Below are positions 50,906 through 59,616 of a stretch of 64,000 nucleotides of DNA, one piece after another. The notes beneath the pieces were generated by a model. It saw only the letters and a program-made list of their open reading frames with translations, ran no database searches and was not told the DNA's origin. The stretch lies in the NCBI GenBank assembly GCA_025808415.1, contig CP075525.1, forward strand, positions 1,411,501-1,475,500, written 5' to 3'. Made by a program: the position numbers and the translations under genes. Positions within the stretch are counted from its first letter, which is position 1. Each line of letters starts with the position of its first letter. The stretch is from Cyclobacteriaceae bacterium (lineage in GTDB: Bacteria; Bacteroidota; Bacteroidia; Cytophagales; Cyclobacteriaceae).

Positions 50906-51790
50906 TTACGGCTTATGTTCCATCAAATATTTTTTGGGTGTTACCCCAAATTTTTTCCGGAAGGCTGCAATAAAATGACTTGGGTTTGAATATCCGATTT
51001 GAAAAGCCACTTCATTTACTTTTAGTTTATGCGTATCCAGAAGGATACGGGCATGATCAAGCTTATGGTCCAGTAAATACCCAAATACAGTGTTACCATA
51101 AATTTCTTTGAATCCGACCTTTAATTGAAATTCATTCAGGCCTGAAAGTTTTGCCAAGGCTTTTAGCCCGGGTGGAGCGTCAATATTTTTCAGCAGGTGC
51201 TCTTTAGCATTTTTAATTTTCCGAACCGTTTCTTCATCGTTTAGAAAGGGGCAGTTCTCTGTATTGGGTTTCTTTTCTGAAAAGTACAAACTCAACAATT
51301 CGAATACTTTGCCGTGATAATAAAGGTTTTTTGCACTATCGCTTAGCTGAATGGTGAACAACTGATTGAGCACAACGACCAAGGATGAAGGCACGTCCCG
51401 TTCATCGTAAAACTTTCTGTTTATGTTTTCAGCTTTTAAAAATGGAAGTGGTTCATGGGTAAAAAGCTCATGAAGGTTTTCGAGCGAAATGAACAGGAAA
51501 ACCATTCGCGATCCTGCAGATAGTTTCAGGGTAAAATCCAAATCACCTTCAGGATTATAGAAGAAATAATTCTTCAGCCTCTGTATTTCACGGCTGTAAT
51601 GCGGGCCAAACTCAAAACGGGCACTGCCGTCAAGGCAGAAGTAGAACTGAACAATTTTTTGACGAACCGTACCGGGAAGTGAAAGCTCCTGCTCCGCTTT
51701 ATTCTCTGCTAAAGCCAGTTTTATGTCCCCCGATTCAAATGCAATACGAAGATTACCATTTTGGGTATTTTCTTTTATGTAGTCAATCAT
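50906..51790 (-). CDS. AraC-family transcriptional regulator
   Basis: About 294 residues from the ATG at 51790 (MIDYIKENTQ); a frame extension to 51874 adds a hydrophobic leader unlike the family. An N-terminal ligand-type domain is followed by two helix-turn-helix motifs at the C-terminus (LKALAKLSGLNEFQLKVGFK and VNEVAFQIGYSNPSHFIAAF). It is divergent from the TonB receptor, as in regulators of iron or haem uptake, and probably controls that pair in response to haem or iron supply (inference). Confidence 0.88.
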   Translation of the reverse strand: MIDYIKENTQNGNLRIAFESGDIKLALAENKAEQELSLPGTVRQKIVQFYFCLDGSARFEFGPHYSREIQRLKNYFFYNPEGDLDFTLKLSAGSRMVFLFISLENLHELFTHEPLPFLKAENINRKFYDERDVPSSLVVVLNQLFTIQLSDSAKNLYYHGKVFELLSLYFSEKKPNTENCPFLNDEETVRKIKNAKEHLLKNIDAPPGLKALAKLSGLNEFQLKVGFKEIYGNTVFGYLLDHKLDHARILLDTHKLKVNEVAFQIGYSNPSHFIAAFRKKFGVTPKKYLMEHKP

Positions 51791-51983
51791 TTCGAGATTC
51801 AATTGAAATAAAAAATGACATTTATCATAGCCAATAATGACCAAAAATAACAGGTATTTCCCGTAAAGTGCCAATTTTTGAAATAGGTTTTAACTTTATT
51901 TAGAATCGTTATAAATTATACTTTTTGGGGCATTTTCATCGACAAACAAAGTAAATATTTGCACTTGCATTTTAATTGAACCC

Positions 51984-54215
51984 ATGGGCAGGCTACTTGG
52001 TTTAATGTTTTTTTTATTACCAGCTTTTTTAGCGGCACAGGTTAAGCTTACCCTTATTGATAAGGCCAGCGGACAGGTTGTTGAAGGTGCAGTTATATAT
52101 GCGCAGGGCCAGAACGGGCAAATTGTTGCCCAAGCCGTGACAAATGAAGCAGGCCTAACCTCCATTTCTATTAAGGATTTCCCGGTTCAGCTATTGACAT
52201 CTCACCTGGGGTACGAGCCGCTGCGCACAACTATAGGGGTGGCTGGTGAATACGCATTGGCGCTGGACCCAGCCCAAAAACAACTTGATGAAGTAGTGGT
52301 GACCGGTCAATTTGAACCGCAATCGGCCAGGCAATCGGTGTACCGGGTACGAACCATTTCCATGGAGCGTATTCAGGCCGCGGGTGCAACCCGTTTACAA
52401 GATGTACTGAACACCGAATTGAATATTCGCTTTTCCCAGGATCTCTCCTTGGGCGGATCAAACTTGTCTTTACAGGGCCTGAGCGGACAAAATGTTAAGG
52501 TACTCATGGATGGGGTACCCATGATCGGACGGCAAGGCACCGGCAATGAAATTAACATTAACCAGGTTAATGTAAACTCGATAGAACGAATTGAGATCGT
52601 AGAAGGCCCCATGGCCGTTATTTACGGTGCTGATGCTTTGGCTGGTGTTATTAATATCATTACCAAAAAACCTGAATCGGGGCGATGGAGTGGATCGGCT
52701 AAGTTGCATGAGGAGACCGTTGGAACTGAGTATGGCCTGAAGCAAGGTATCCACAACCAAAGCGTTTCGTTGGGCTACAGCAAACATTCATTTTACACGC
52801 TAACTGATTTTACGCACAACTATTTTGGTGGGTGGCAAGGTAGTGCAGAGGATCGCGATAAGGAATGGCACCCCAAAACCCAATGGCTGGCCAGTAGTTT
52901 GGCCGGCTTCAAAACGGATAACCTTGATGTTTACTACCGGCTGGATTACCTGAATGAAAATATCTACAACCCCGGGCTTTTCAGCGGCATTGAAGCGATC
53001 GATCAACGCTACATTACCAACCGTTTCATGCACCAGGTGCAGGGCACATATTTATTTTCTGATAGACTAAAATACAATGGTGCGCTTTCATACACAGATT
53101 ACAGCCGGCAGATCCAAACCGTTACAGTAAATAAAAACACAGGTGATGTACGGCTGGCGCTTGATCCTTCGCTTCAGGATTTAACACAATTTGATGGCCT
53201 GACCTTTCGGGGAACTTTCCTGTACAAAGTTTCAGAACAATTATCCGTGCAACCCGGTTACGATTTCAATGTTGAATCCGGCAGTGGTGGACGATTAGCT
53301 GAGGGTATATCTTCAATAGGCGACTATGCTTTCTTTGTGTCGTCCGAAATCAAGCCTAACCACTGGCTGAGTTTTCGTCCGGGTGTGCGCATGGTAAAAA
53401 ATACCGCTTATGATGCCCCACCGTTCATCCCATCGGTAAATGCAAAATTTCAACTAACCGTTAAGCATGACTTGCGCCTGTCTTATGGAAGGGGATTCCG
53501 CGCACCTTCACTCCGCGAATTGTATTTCTATTTCTTTGATGCCAGCCACTCCATTGAAGGAAACCCTGATTTAAAAGCTGAGTTGTCGCACAGTTTCAAT
53601 GCATCGTGGAATGCCAAATGGTTTACGAGCAGTGATGTGAAATTTAACACAGCCCTAACCGGTTTTTATAATACGGTTGACAACATGATAGGTTTTGGTG
53701 TGAAGCCCGGCAATGCCAACATCACAACCTACCTGAACATCGAGAAATTTAAGACTACAGGTTTCACCTGGACAAATACATTCATGTATAAGCAGTTTGA
53801 ACTAGGTGCAGGCATTGGCTATACGGGCAGGTACAATCAACTTATTGAAACCGGTGAAGTGCCAGATGAATTTTTATGGTCGCCCGAAATTAACGGATCG
53901 GCATCGTATGCCATTCCTGCTATTGGTGCTTCTGTGTCCCTTTTCTACAAATACACCGGGCGCACACCTTTCCTGGCGACTGATGTTACCGGATTAATTG
54001 AGCTTAATGAAACGGAAGGCTTTCATTGGGCTGATCTCAGTATAAAAAAATCCCTCAATAAGAAATTCAACCTGTCAGCAGGTGTACGAAATCTCTTTGA
54101 TGTAACCCGCATCAACAATATGGCTGCCAATGGTGGGCCGGTGCATGGTGGTGGATTAACCCGCCCTGTAGGCTATGGCCGATCGTACTTTATAAATCTT
54201 TCTTACAACTTTTAA
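51984..54215 (+). CDS. TonB-dependent outer-membrane receptor, probably for haem
   Basis: A 743-residue receptor: signal peptide (LLGLMFFLLPAFLAAQ), an N-terminal carboxypeptidase-regulatory-like domain (VKLTLIDKASGQVVEGAVIYAQG), the plug with LQDVLNTELNIRFSQD and the IEIVEGPMAVIYGADALAGVINIITKK signature, then a 22-strand barrel ending FINLSYNF. Its partner gene downstream is HmuY-like, so the substrate is probably haem. It is divergent from an AraC regulator. Confidence 0.9.
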   Translation: MGRLLGLMFFLLPAFLAAQVKLTLIDKASGQVVEGAVIYAQGQNGQIVAQAVTNEAGLTSISIKDFPVQLLTSHLGYEPLRTTIGVAGEYALALDPAQKQLDEVVVTGQFEPQSARQSVYRVRTISMERIQAAGATRLQDVLNTELNIRFSQDLSLGGSNLSLQGLSGQNVKVLMDGVPMIGRQGTGNEININQVNVNSIERIEIVEGPMAVIYGADALAGVINIITKKPESGRWSGSAKLHEETVGTEYGLKQGIHNQSVSLGYSKHSFYTLTDFTHNYFGGWQGSAEDRDKEWHPKTQWLASSLAGFKTDNLDVYYRLDYLNENIYNPGLFSGIEAIDQRYITNRFMHQVQGTYLFSDRLKYNGALSYTDYSRQIQTVTVNKNTGDVRLALDPSLQDLTQFDGLTFRGTFLYKVSEQLSVQPGYDFNVESGSGGRLAEGISSIGDYAFFVSSEIKPNHWLSFRPGVRMVKNTAYDAPPFIPSVNAKFQLTVKHDLRLSYGRGFRAPSLRELYFYFFDASHSIEGNPDLKAELSHSFNASWNAKWFTSSDVKFNTALTGFYNTVDNMIGFGVKPGNANITTYLNIEKFKTTGFTWTNTFMYKQFELGAGIGYTGRYNQLIETGEVPDEFLWSPEINGSASYAIPAIGASVSLFYKYTGRTPFLATDVTGLIELNETEGFHWADLSIKKSLNKKFNLSAGVRNLFDVTRINNMAANGGPVHGGGLTRPVGYGRSYFINLSYNF

Positions 54216-54243
54216 ATTTTTCTAATCTAAATCGAAAACAATA

Positions 54244-55662
54244 ATGAACAATAAAGTAAAAAGTGCCTGGATTGTTGCGTTGAGTATAGGCCTGTTAATT
54301 TCATTTTCTTCCTGTGAAGATGACCCGCAATTACCCGATAACCTTGTTGCATTTGAATCGGCACAATTAGGATTTGCATCCGATGAAGATGCCTTAACGG
54401 TTAATATAAATTTCTCCCGGTCAGCATCACAAGCAGGATCCGTAACGGTTTCATTTGTTCCGAATGGTGTGAGCTATGGAACCGACTTTACAACCAATCC
54501 GGCTGCTGCAGCAAATACCTTATTGTTGCCTGTTTCAAACGGTGCATCGCAGGTATCGTTTAGCGTACAAAAGGCTTCCGGGATTTTGTTGGATGGTGAC
54601 GAGACCATAACCTTCACCATTACCTCGGTTAGTGATGGCCTGGTGTTGGGAACATCCAACCAATTGGAACTCAGTTTCACAGAAATTCTGGCACAACAAG
54701 CCCTTATGGACATTAATGGCGGTGGCCCAACCTATCCGAACAAAGTGTTTATTGATTTAAGCGCTAACCGTCAAACCGCAGTTGAACGTGCCACGTGGGA
54801 CCTTGGATTTTTTATGGGCGATGATTTCAGGGTGATATTAAATTCTTCCGTTACCATGATGGCGCGCGCCATTGACAAAACCGATTTAACTTCCGTTACC
54901 GCTGCCGATACGCTTGGCTTTGCCAGTGTAATGATTGTAGGGGCCAATGCCACCAATGCTGCCATGGCCTGGATCGATGACCCTACGGGCGATCTGACTA
55001 AGACCGCTTTAGCCCCGGTGTCGGCTACAGCTTCTGAAAACAAGGTGTACATCATTAACCGTGGGGCAGCCAATCCACCCAGCGATCCTTCTGAACCAAT
55101 ACCATCACGCGGCTGGAAGAAGGTTCGTGTGTTGCGCAATGGCAATGGCTACACCATCCAACATGCTGATATCTCTTCTGCAACATTTCAGGAAATACAG
55201 GTTGCCAAAGACGATCAATTCAACTTCAGGTACATCAGTTTTCAAAACGGGTTGGTTACGGTTGAGCCACGAAAGGACCGTTGGGATATTGCATGGACAG
55301 GTTTTACAAACTCAACCAATTTAGGAGGTGGGTTTATTCCATATTATTTCCAGGATATCGTGCTTCAAAGCAGGAATGGTGTAGAAACGGCAGAGCAGTT
55401 AACTTCTGCTGCCGGAAGTTACGAAGCTTTTGGTGAGACAAACCTGGCAGGCGTTACCTGGCTAACCAGTCAAATCGGTATTGGGGCCAAGTGGCGCTCG
55501 GGTGGCGGACCCGGTACTGCGCCTGCCGTTCGGTCGGATAGATTTTACCTGGTTAAGGATGTTGATGGGAACATTTACAAACTTCGCTTTACGGCATTAA
55601 CACAGGATGGCCAGCGTGGAAGGCCGCAAATTGAGTTTGCATTGGTTAAAAAGGGAACTTAG
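54244..55662 (+). CDS. HmuY-like haem-binding lipoprotein with an N-terminal Calx-beta-like domain
   Basis: A 472-residue lipoprotein (FSSCEDD lipobox). Residues 30-150 resemble a Calx-beta-type strand repeat (SVTVSFVPNGVSYGTDFT, LLDGDETITFTITSVSDG). The remainder matches the HmuY family: VFIDLSANRQTAVERATWDLGFFMGDDFRVILN and the later WDIAWTGFTN and YKLRFTAL. HmuY captures haem outside the cell and hands it to the HmuR receptor. The extra N-terminal domain makes it about twice the size of Porphyromonas HmuY. It follows the receptor by 28 bases. Confidence 0.85.
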   Translation: MNNKVKSAWIVALSIGLLISFSSCEDDPQLPDNLVAFESAQLGFASDEDALTVNINFSRSASQAGSVTVSFVPNGVSYGTDFTTNPAAAANTLLLPVSNGASQVSFSVQKASGILLDGDETITFTITSVSDGLVLGTSNQLELSFTEILAQQALMDINGGGPTYPNKVFIDLSANRQTAVERATWDLGFFMGDDFRVILNSSVTMMARAIDKTDLTSVTAADTLGFASVMIVGANATNAAMAWIDDPTGDLTKTALAPVSATASENKVYIINRGAANPPSDPSEPIPSRGWKKVRVLRNGNGYTIQHADISSATFQEIQVAKDDQFNFRYISFQNGLVTVEPRKDRWDIAWTGFTNSTNLGGGFIPYYFQDIVLQSRNGVETAEQLTSAAGSYEAFGETNLAGVTWLTSQIGIGAKWRSGGGPGTAPAVRSDRFYLVKDVDGNIYKLRFTALTQDGQRGRPQIEFALVKKGT

Positions 55663-55665
55663 AAT

Positions 55666-55706
55666 GTAAAAACCTCCAAGGTTTTGAAAACCTTGGAGGT
55701 TTTTAC
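55666..55706. terminator. Perfect bidirectional terminator
   Basis: Two 20-base arms, 55666-55685 and 55687-55706, are exact inverted copies around one G at 55686. The stem has a CCTCCAAGG core with A and T runs at both ends, so it can terminate both the hmu operon (plus) and the response regulator (minus), whose stop lies three bases away. Confidence 0.9.
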
Positions 55707-55708
55707 TC

Positions 55709-56770
55709 TTAATTCCTCGCAACGTTCCACTTTACTACCTGCTCAAGTTTATTAGGGTGAAGTACATGGATTTTCCCACCTTCAATGGAAATGATTCCTT
55801 CTTCACGAAAATCAGAAAGAACTCGAATAACAGATTCGGAAGCGGTACCTACCATTTTGGCCAGATCATCACGCGATATGGAGACCAAATCCTGTTCCTT
55901 AAGGTTGTGAATTTTTAACAAAGCCTCTGCTGTACGTTGGCGTACGGAGTTGTATGCCAGGTTTAGTAATTGTGCTTCCTTCTCTGCTATTTTTTTACAG
56001 AGCAGGGTAACAAATGCCCCTGATATTTCAGGGTGGCTATGCAATAGGGTGAGAAAGTCGTGGCGGGGTATTACGGTAAGTTCGCTGTCTTCCAACGCAA
56101 CAGCCGATTCGCCATAGTTGCTGTTTTCCAATATGCCTTCATATCCGAAAAAGTCACCTTCTTTGTACAGGCTTATAATCAGTTCTTTTCCATCGGCATT
56201 CGTGCGAAAGCATTTTACGTTTCCGGATTTAACAAAGAAAAACGCATTGGGCATTTCACCTTCCATGTAAATGCCGGCTTTCTTTTTATAGGTTTTCACT
56301 TTCCTGTCTTTGCATAGGTCGGTGAGGTTTAAGATCTTTTGTGCATCGGCAATAAACTGATCGAGACCGGTAGCATCTGAAGCGTATTGTTTCCGCAGTA
56401 TGCTTATTTTATTCAGCCGGGCTTCTACTGCGTTGAGCAAGTCGGTATCGTCAAACGGCTTGGTCAGGTAATCATCTGCGCCCAGCGTCATGCCTTTGCG
56501 GATATCGCTCTTTTCTGTTTTAGCCGTAAGGAATATAAAAGGTATACTGGCCGTTTCTGGTTTTTTGCTTAGGATATGCAAAACGCCATAACCGTCAAGC
56601 TCGGGCATCATAATGTCGCAGATAATCAGGTCTGGTCGTTCTTTGTTGGCCAGTTCAACGCCAAGTTTTCCGTTTTCTGCCGTTCGAACATCATAACTGG
56701 CCAGCGTTAAGATTTCGGCCGTATTTTCCCGAACATCAGGATTGTCTTCAATCAATAGGATTTTCTTCAT
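55709..56770 (-). CDS. Response regulator with a Crp/Fnr output domain
   Basis: A 353-residue hybrid. Residues 1-120 are a receiver domain with phospho-acceptor Asp52 (CDIMMPELDG), Thr82 and Lys104 (YLTKPF). After a linker come a cyclic-nucleotide-type beta roll (KKKAGIYMEGEMPNAFFFVKSG and EGDFFGYEGILE) and a winged helix-turn-helix (SISRDDLAKMVGTASESVIRVLSDF), whose recognition helix has ESVIR, close to FNR and to the other regulator in this window. It acts as a phosphorylation-controlled Crp. Its ATG overlaps the stop of the histidine kinase gene, so the two work together. Confidence 0.93.
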   Translation of the reverse strand: MKKILLIEDNPDVRENTAEILTLASYDVRTAENGKLGVELANKERPDLIICDIMMPELDGYGVLHILSKKPETASIPFIFLTAKTEKSDIRKGMTLGADDYLTKPFDDTDLLNAVEARLNKISILRKQYASDATGLDQFIADAQKILNLTDLCKDRKVKTYKKKAGIYMEGEMPNAFFFVKSGNVKCFRTNADGKELIISLYKEGDFFGYEGILENSNYGESAVALEDSELTVIPRHDFLTLLHSHPEISGAFVTLLCKKIAEKEAQLLNLAYNSVRQRTAEALLKIHNLKEQDLVSISRDDLAKMVGTASESVIRVLSDFREEGIISIEGGKIHVLHPNKLEQVVKWNVARN

Positions 56771-58041
56771 ATCAATGGTATTGTTATCGTAAAGGTACTG
56801 CCTTTCCCTTCAACACTGGTAAAATCAATCGTTCCTTTCAGTAAATCTACATAGCGTTTTACAATGTTCAAGCCCAGCCCAGTGCCTTGTATATTGGTAA
56901 CATTGCTGGCCCTGAAAAAGCGCTCGAAAAGGTGCTTTACTTCCGATTCGGGTATGCCTATACCTTCATCCCTGATGGTAATGGCCAGTTTTTTTTCAAT
57001 GCTTCGGCAATCAATATGAATAGTTTTACCGGGCGCTGAGTATTTACTGGCGTTAGAGAGCAGGTTAAACAAAATGTTGCGCATTACCCGTTTGTCGAGC
57101 GGTATTTCTTTTTGCTCCAGTTCACAGGTTAACGCTATCCGTTGGCCTTCTTTGAGTAAAGGCTTGATCTCCTCGTTCACTTCTTCAAAAAAATCGCGTA
57201 CACATACCAGTTCCTTTTCAACTTCTATGCGGCCTTCTTCCAGTTTTCCAAGCGAAAGAAAATCGTTTAGGATAGACGTTAGGTGATTAACCGATGATTT
57301 GATGCGGTGAATATGTTTGTCAATTTTATCCAGGTCGCCTTTTTCTTTGTACTGCTGCACCAACGAAGCCGAACTTAACACCGTGCTCAACGGGGTGCGA
57401 AACTCGTGTGACGCTATGGAAACGAATTTGGTTTTAAGTTCATTAAGTTCACGCTCCTTGTCCAGCGCTTTTTTTGTTTCTTCTTCGGCTTTTTTCCGTT
57501 CAGCAATTTGCTCCTGTAGGAATTGGTTGGCCTTTTCCAGGTCTTCTACTAATTTATTCAGGGCATCGGTACGGGTTTGTACTTTTTTTTCCAGTTCAGC
57601 AGCATATACCAGCAATTGCTCTTCACTGTGCTTAAGGGCCTCCTCAACTTTTTTTCGTTCCGTGATATCAATAATAAAGGCCACCACCACAAACAAGTTG
57701 TTGATCTCCTTATAACTCAGGCTCACCTCAACCGGAAACTCGTGCCCGTCTTTTCGTATGGCCATCAAATCGCGCCCGATGCCCATGCGCCTGGGCGATG
57801 GGTTTTTCCGAAACTGTTCGCGAAGGCTTACGTGTTTGGATTGAAAACGAGGGGGGAGGAGTATTTCCAGTTTTTTTCCGGTCAGCTCCCCGCTTTTATA
57901 ACCGAACATGCGTTCCGATACCGGGTTGGCGAGTTGGATATGCCCCAGTTCATCAACCATCAATATTCCTTCGGCTGATCCCTGGAAAATTTCCCTAAAG
58001 GTTTCTGAAGAATTAAAGGCTATTTCAAAAGTTTTTTGCAT
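56767..58041 (-). CDS. PAS-domain sensor histidine kinase, FixL-like
   Basis: About 424 residues from the ATG at 58041 (MQKTFEIAFNSS). The longer frame to 58116 would place coding sequence over an FNR-like box, so the shorter start is preferred. The PAS domain (about 10-125) has LLPPRFQSKHVSLREQF and RRMGIGRDLMAIRKDG; His70 and Arg90 have the same 20-residue spacing as the haem ligand His200 and O2-contacting Arg220 of Bradyrhizobium FixL. A coiled coil (about 125-195), HisKA with ASHEFRTPLS, and an ATPase domain ending in GTGLGLNIVKRYVD follow. There is no membrane segment, so it is cytoplasmic. The motif also occurs in PAS kinases not shown to bind haem. Confidence 0.92.
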   Translation of the reverse strand: MQKTFEIAFNSSETFREIFQGSAEGILMVDELGHIQLANPVSERMFGYKSGELTGKKLEILLPPRFQSKHVSLREQFRKNPSPRRMGIGRDLMAIRKDGHEFPVEVSLSYKEINNLFVVVAFIIDITERKKVEEALKHSEEQLLVYAAELEKKVQTRTDALNKLVEDLEKANQFLQEQIAERKKAEEETKKALDKERELNELKTKFVSIASHEFRTPLSTVLSSASLVQQYKEKGDLDKIDKHIHRIKSSVNHLTSILNDFLSLGKLEEGRIEVEKELVCVRDFFEEVNEEIKPLLKEGQRIALTCELEQKEIPLDKRVMRNILFNLLSNASKYSAPGKTIHIDCRSIEKKLAITIRDEGIGIPESEVKHLFERFFRASNVTNIQGTGLGLNIVKRYVDLLKGTIDFTSVEGKGSTFTITIPLI

Positions 58042-58078
58042 GATTTTCAGGTCACCAAGATAGCAATCCATACAAGCA

Positions 58079-58090
58079 TGACAAAAATCA
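58079..58090. promoter_or_regulatory. FNR-like box of the sensor kinase/usp divergent promoter (TGAC-AAAA-ATCA)
   Basis: Identical to the ccoNO box. Its centre is 43 bases before the kinase ATG (58041) and 88 before the usp ATG (58173), so the regulators may control their own synthesis. Confidence 0.6.
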
Positions 58091-58172
58091 GCCTGTTTAT
58101 TGATGCAAGTCCTCATTGCCCGGAAAAAATCCTTCTACGTTCGTATTCAGGAAAATCTTTGGGTACCCGTAT

Positions 58173-58601
58173 ATGAAGGTGATTTTATGCGCATTGGACT
58201 TTTCGGAAGTAACGGAAAACGTAATCCGGGAGGCATTTAAGTTGGCAGCAAAAAAAAGAGCAAGCCTTATTTTTCTGTATGCTTACCGACTGTTGCAGCG
58301 CAAGGGCGAAAGTTTATCGGCCTATCGAAATGGGGTAGAAGCCAAAGCAAAGGAGGATTTTGAAAAACTTATAAAAACAATAGGTTATACTATGGATGTT
58401 CCTTTTGCTTTTATTACCGAAATCGGTTTCCTGTCCGACAGGATTGAATCGTATATGGGGAAGAATAATGTAGCGGCAATTGTACTGTGCGAGAAGCTTG
58501 CCGAAACGCTGAATGAGCAAAAGGATGTTTCGCTTGAGGATTTTATCCATGGACTGAAAATACCGGTTGTTATCATCCCGGAAGTACATGAAGTTGGCTG
58601 A
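58173..58601 (+). CDS. Single-domain universal stress protein, degenerate ATP site
   Basis: About 142 residues from the ATG at 58173 (MKVILCALDFSEVTENV); the TTG at 58116 would add an unlikely leader. It has the UspA fold order, but the usual GxxG...GS ATP-binding signature is absent (LCEKLAETLNEQKDVSLEDFIHGLK stands in its place), so it probably does not bind ATP. It is divergent from the PAS kinase and lies 102 bases before the next universal stress gene. Confidence 0.82.
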   Translation: MKVILCALDFSEVTENVIREAFKLAAKKRASLIFLYAYRLLQRKGESLSAYRNGVEAKAKEDFEKLIKTIGYTMDVPFAFITEIGFLSDRIESYMGKNNVAAIVLCEKLAETLNEQKDVSLEDFIHGLKIPVVIIPEVHEVG

Positions 58602-58702
58602 TTGCTGCAAGGGTATAAAAAACTTTGCACAATTACTTGAGCAGCGGTCTTTGTTTGTGCAATAAAAATTCTAATTTTAATCACCGCAAAACCCAAATGT
58701 TT

Positions 58703-59557
58703 ATGAAAAAAATTCTTGTCCCTACGGACTTTTCAAAAGAAGCCCAGACAGCCGCTGAGGTAGCCAGTGGCATTGCAAAAAAATCAGGTGCTTCCCTTAT
58801 ACTGCTGCATGTTATCGAAGAAGGATCAAGTGAATCGTTTAAAGTAACCGGTGAGGTTTTTAAAGGCGATATGGAAGATAAGCTCTACATGCTCAAGCTT
58901 ATTGAACGCTCGAAAAAACAAATGGCCAAGTTAGCCGAAAGTTCTGTCTTTGCAGGGGTAAAAGTAATCCAGGAGCTACGCGTAGGCTCCCCTTACCATG
59001 GCATGCGCACCATTATTACAGAGCAGAAGGTAGACCTGGTGGTTATGGGAACAGCCGGAAAAACCAACCTGGCAGAAATGATTATTGGCTCGAATACCGA
59101 AAAAGTGGTGCGCCATTCGCATTGCCCCGTACTGACCATCCAAAAGAAACCTACCCGTGCCGACTTTAAGAACATTGTTTATGCTACCTCCATGAGCAAG
59201 GATGAAGAGGTATTCTCACGCATCGTAAAACGGGCACAGGAAATGTACGATGCCACCATACATCTTGTTCGTGTGAATACACCCGGAAATTTTCAACGCG
59301 ATGCTGTGGTGAAAAAGTACATGAACGAGTTTGCGAAGAAACTCCAACTGAAAAATTATACGGTCAATGTTTTTAACGACATAACCGAAGAGGAAGGTAT
59401 CATTTACTTTGCGGAAAGCATTAATGCAGATATGATTGCCATGGCCACCCACGGCCGCACGGGGTTTGCGCATGTGCTGGCCGGCAGCATTGCCGAAGAT
59501 GTGGTGAACCACAGCAAGCGCCCCGTGCTTACGTTTGTGGTTAAGCACAGAAAGTAA
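58703..59557 (+). CDS. Tandem-domain universal stress protein
   Basis: About 284 residues from the ATG at 58703 (MKKILVPTDFSKEA); another ATG lies at 58697. Two UspA domains with ATP-type signatures, VMGTAGKTN...IIGSNTEKVV and AMATHGRTG...AGSIAEDVV. It is a close paralogue of the protein at 6707-7546. A strong terminator follows. Confidence 0.9.
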   Translation: MKKILVPTDFSKEAQTAAEVASGIAKKSGASLILLHVIEEGSSESFKVTGEVFKGDMEDKLYMLKLIERSKKQMAKLAESSVFAGVKVIQELRVGSPYHGMRTIITEQKVDLVVMGTAGKTNLAEMIIGSNTEKVVRHSHCPVLTIQKKPTRADFKNIVYATSMSKDEEVFSRIVKRAQEMYDATIHLVRVNTPGNFQRDAVVKKYMNEFAKKLQLKNYTVNVFNDITEEEGIIYFAESINADMIAMATHGRTGFAHVLAGSIAEDVVNHSKRPVLTFVVKHRK

Positions 59558-59582
59558 CACTAAAAATTTAACAGTAATGGAG

Positions 59583-59616
59583 ATGCGTAACCCCCGTACG
59601 GGGGTTACGCATTTTT
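59583..59616. terminator. Strong bidirectional terminator
   Basis: ATGCGTAACCCCC (59583-59595) and GGGGGTTACGCAT (59600-59612) form a 13-pair stem around GTAC, followed by TTTT. It separates the usp gene (plus) from the convergent yggS gene (minus), whose stop is inside the right arm. Confidence 0.9.

Noticed and set aside
58042..58116. Longer N-termini for the PAS kinase and the divergent usp gene starting at the same base
   Set aside because: The two extensions would overlap a regulatory box and add residues unlike either family; internal ATGs give clean starts.
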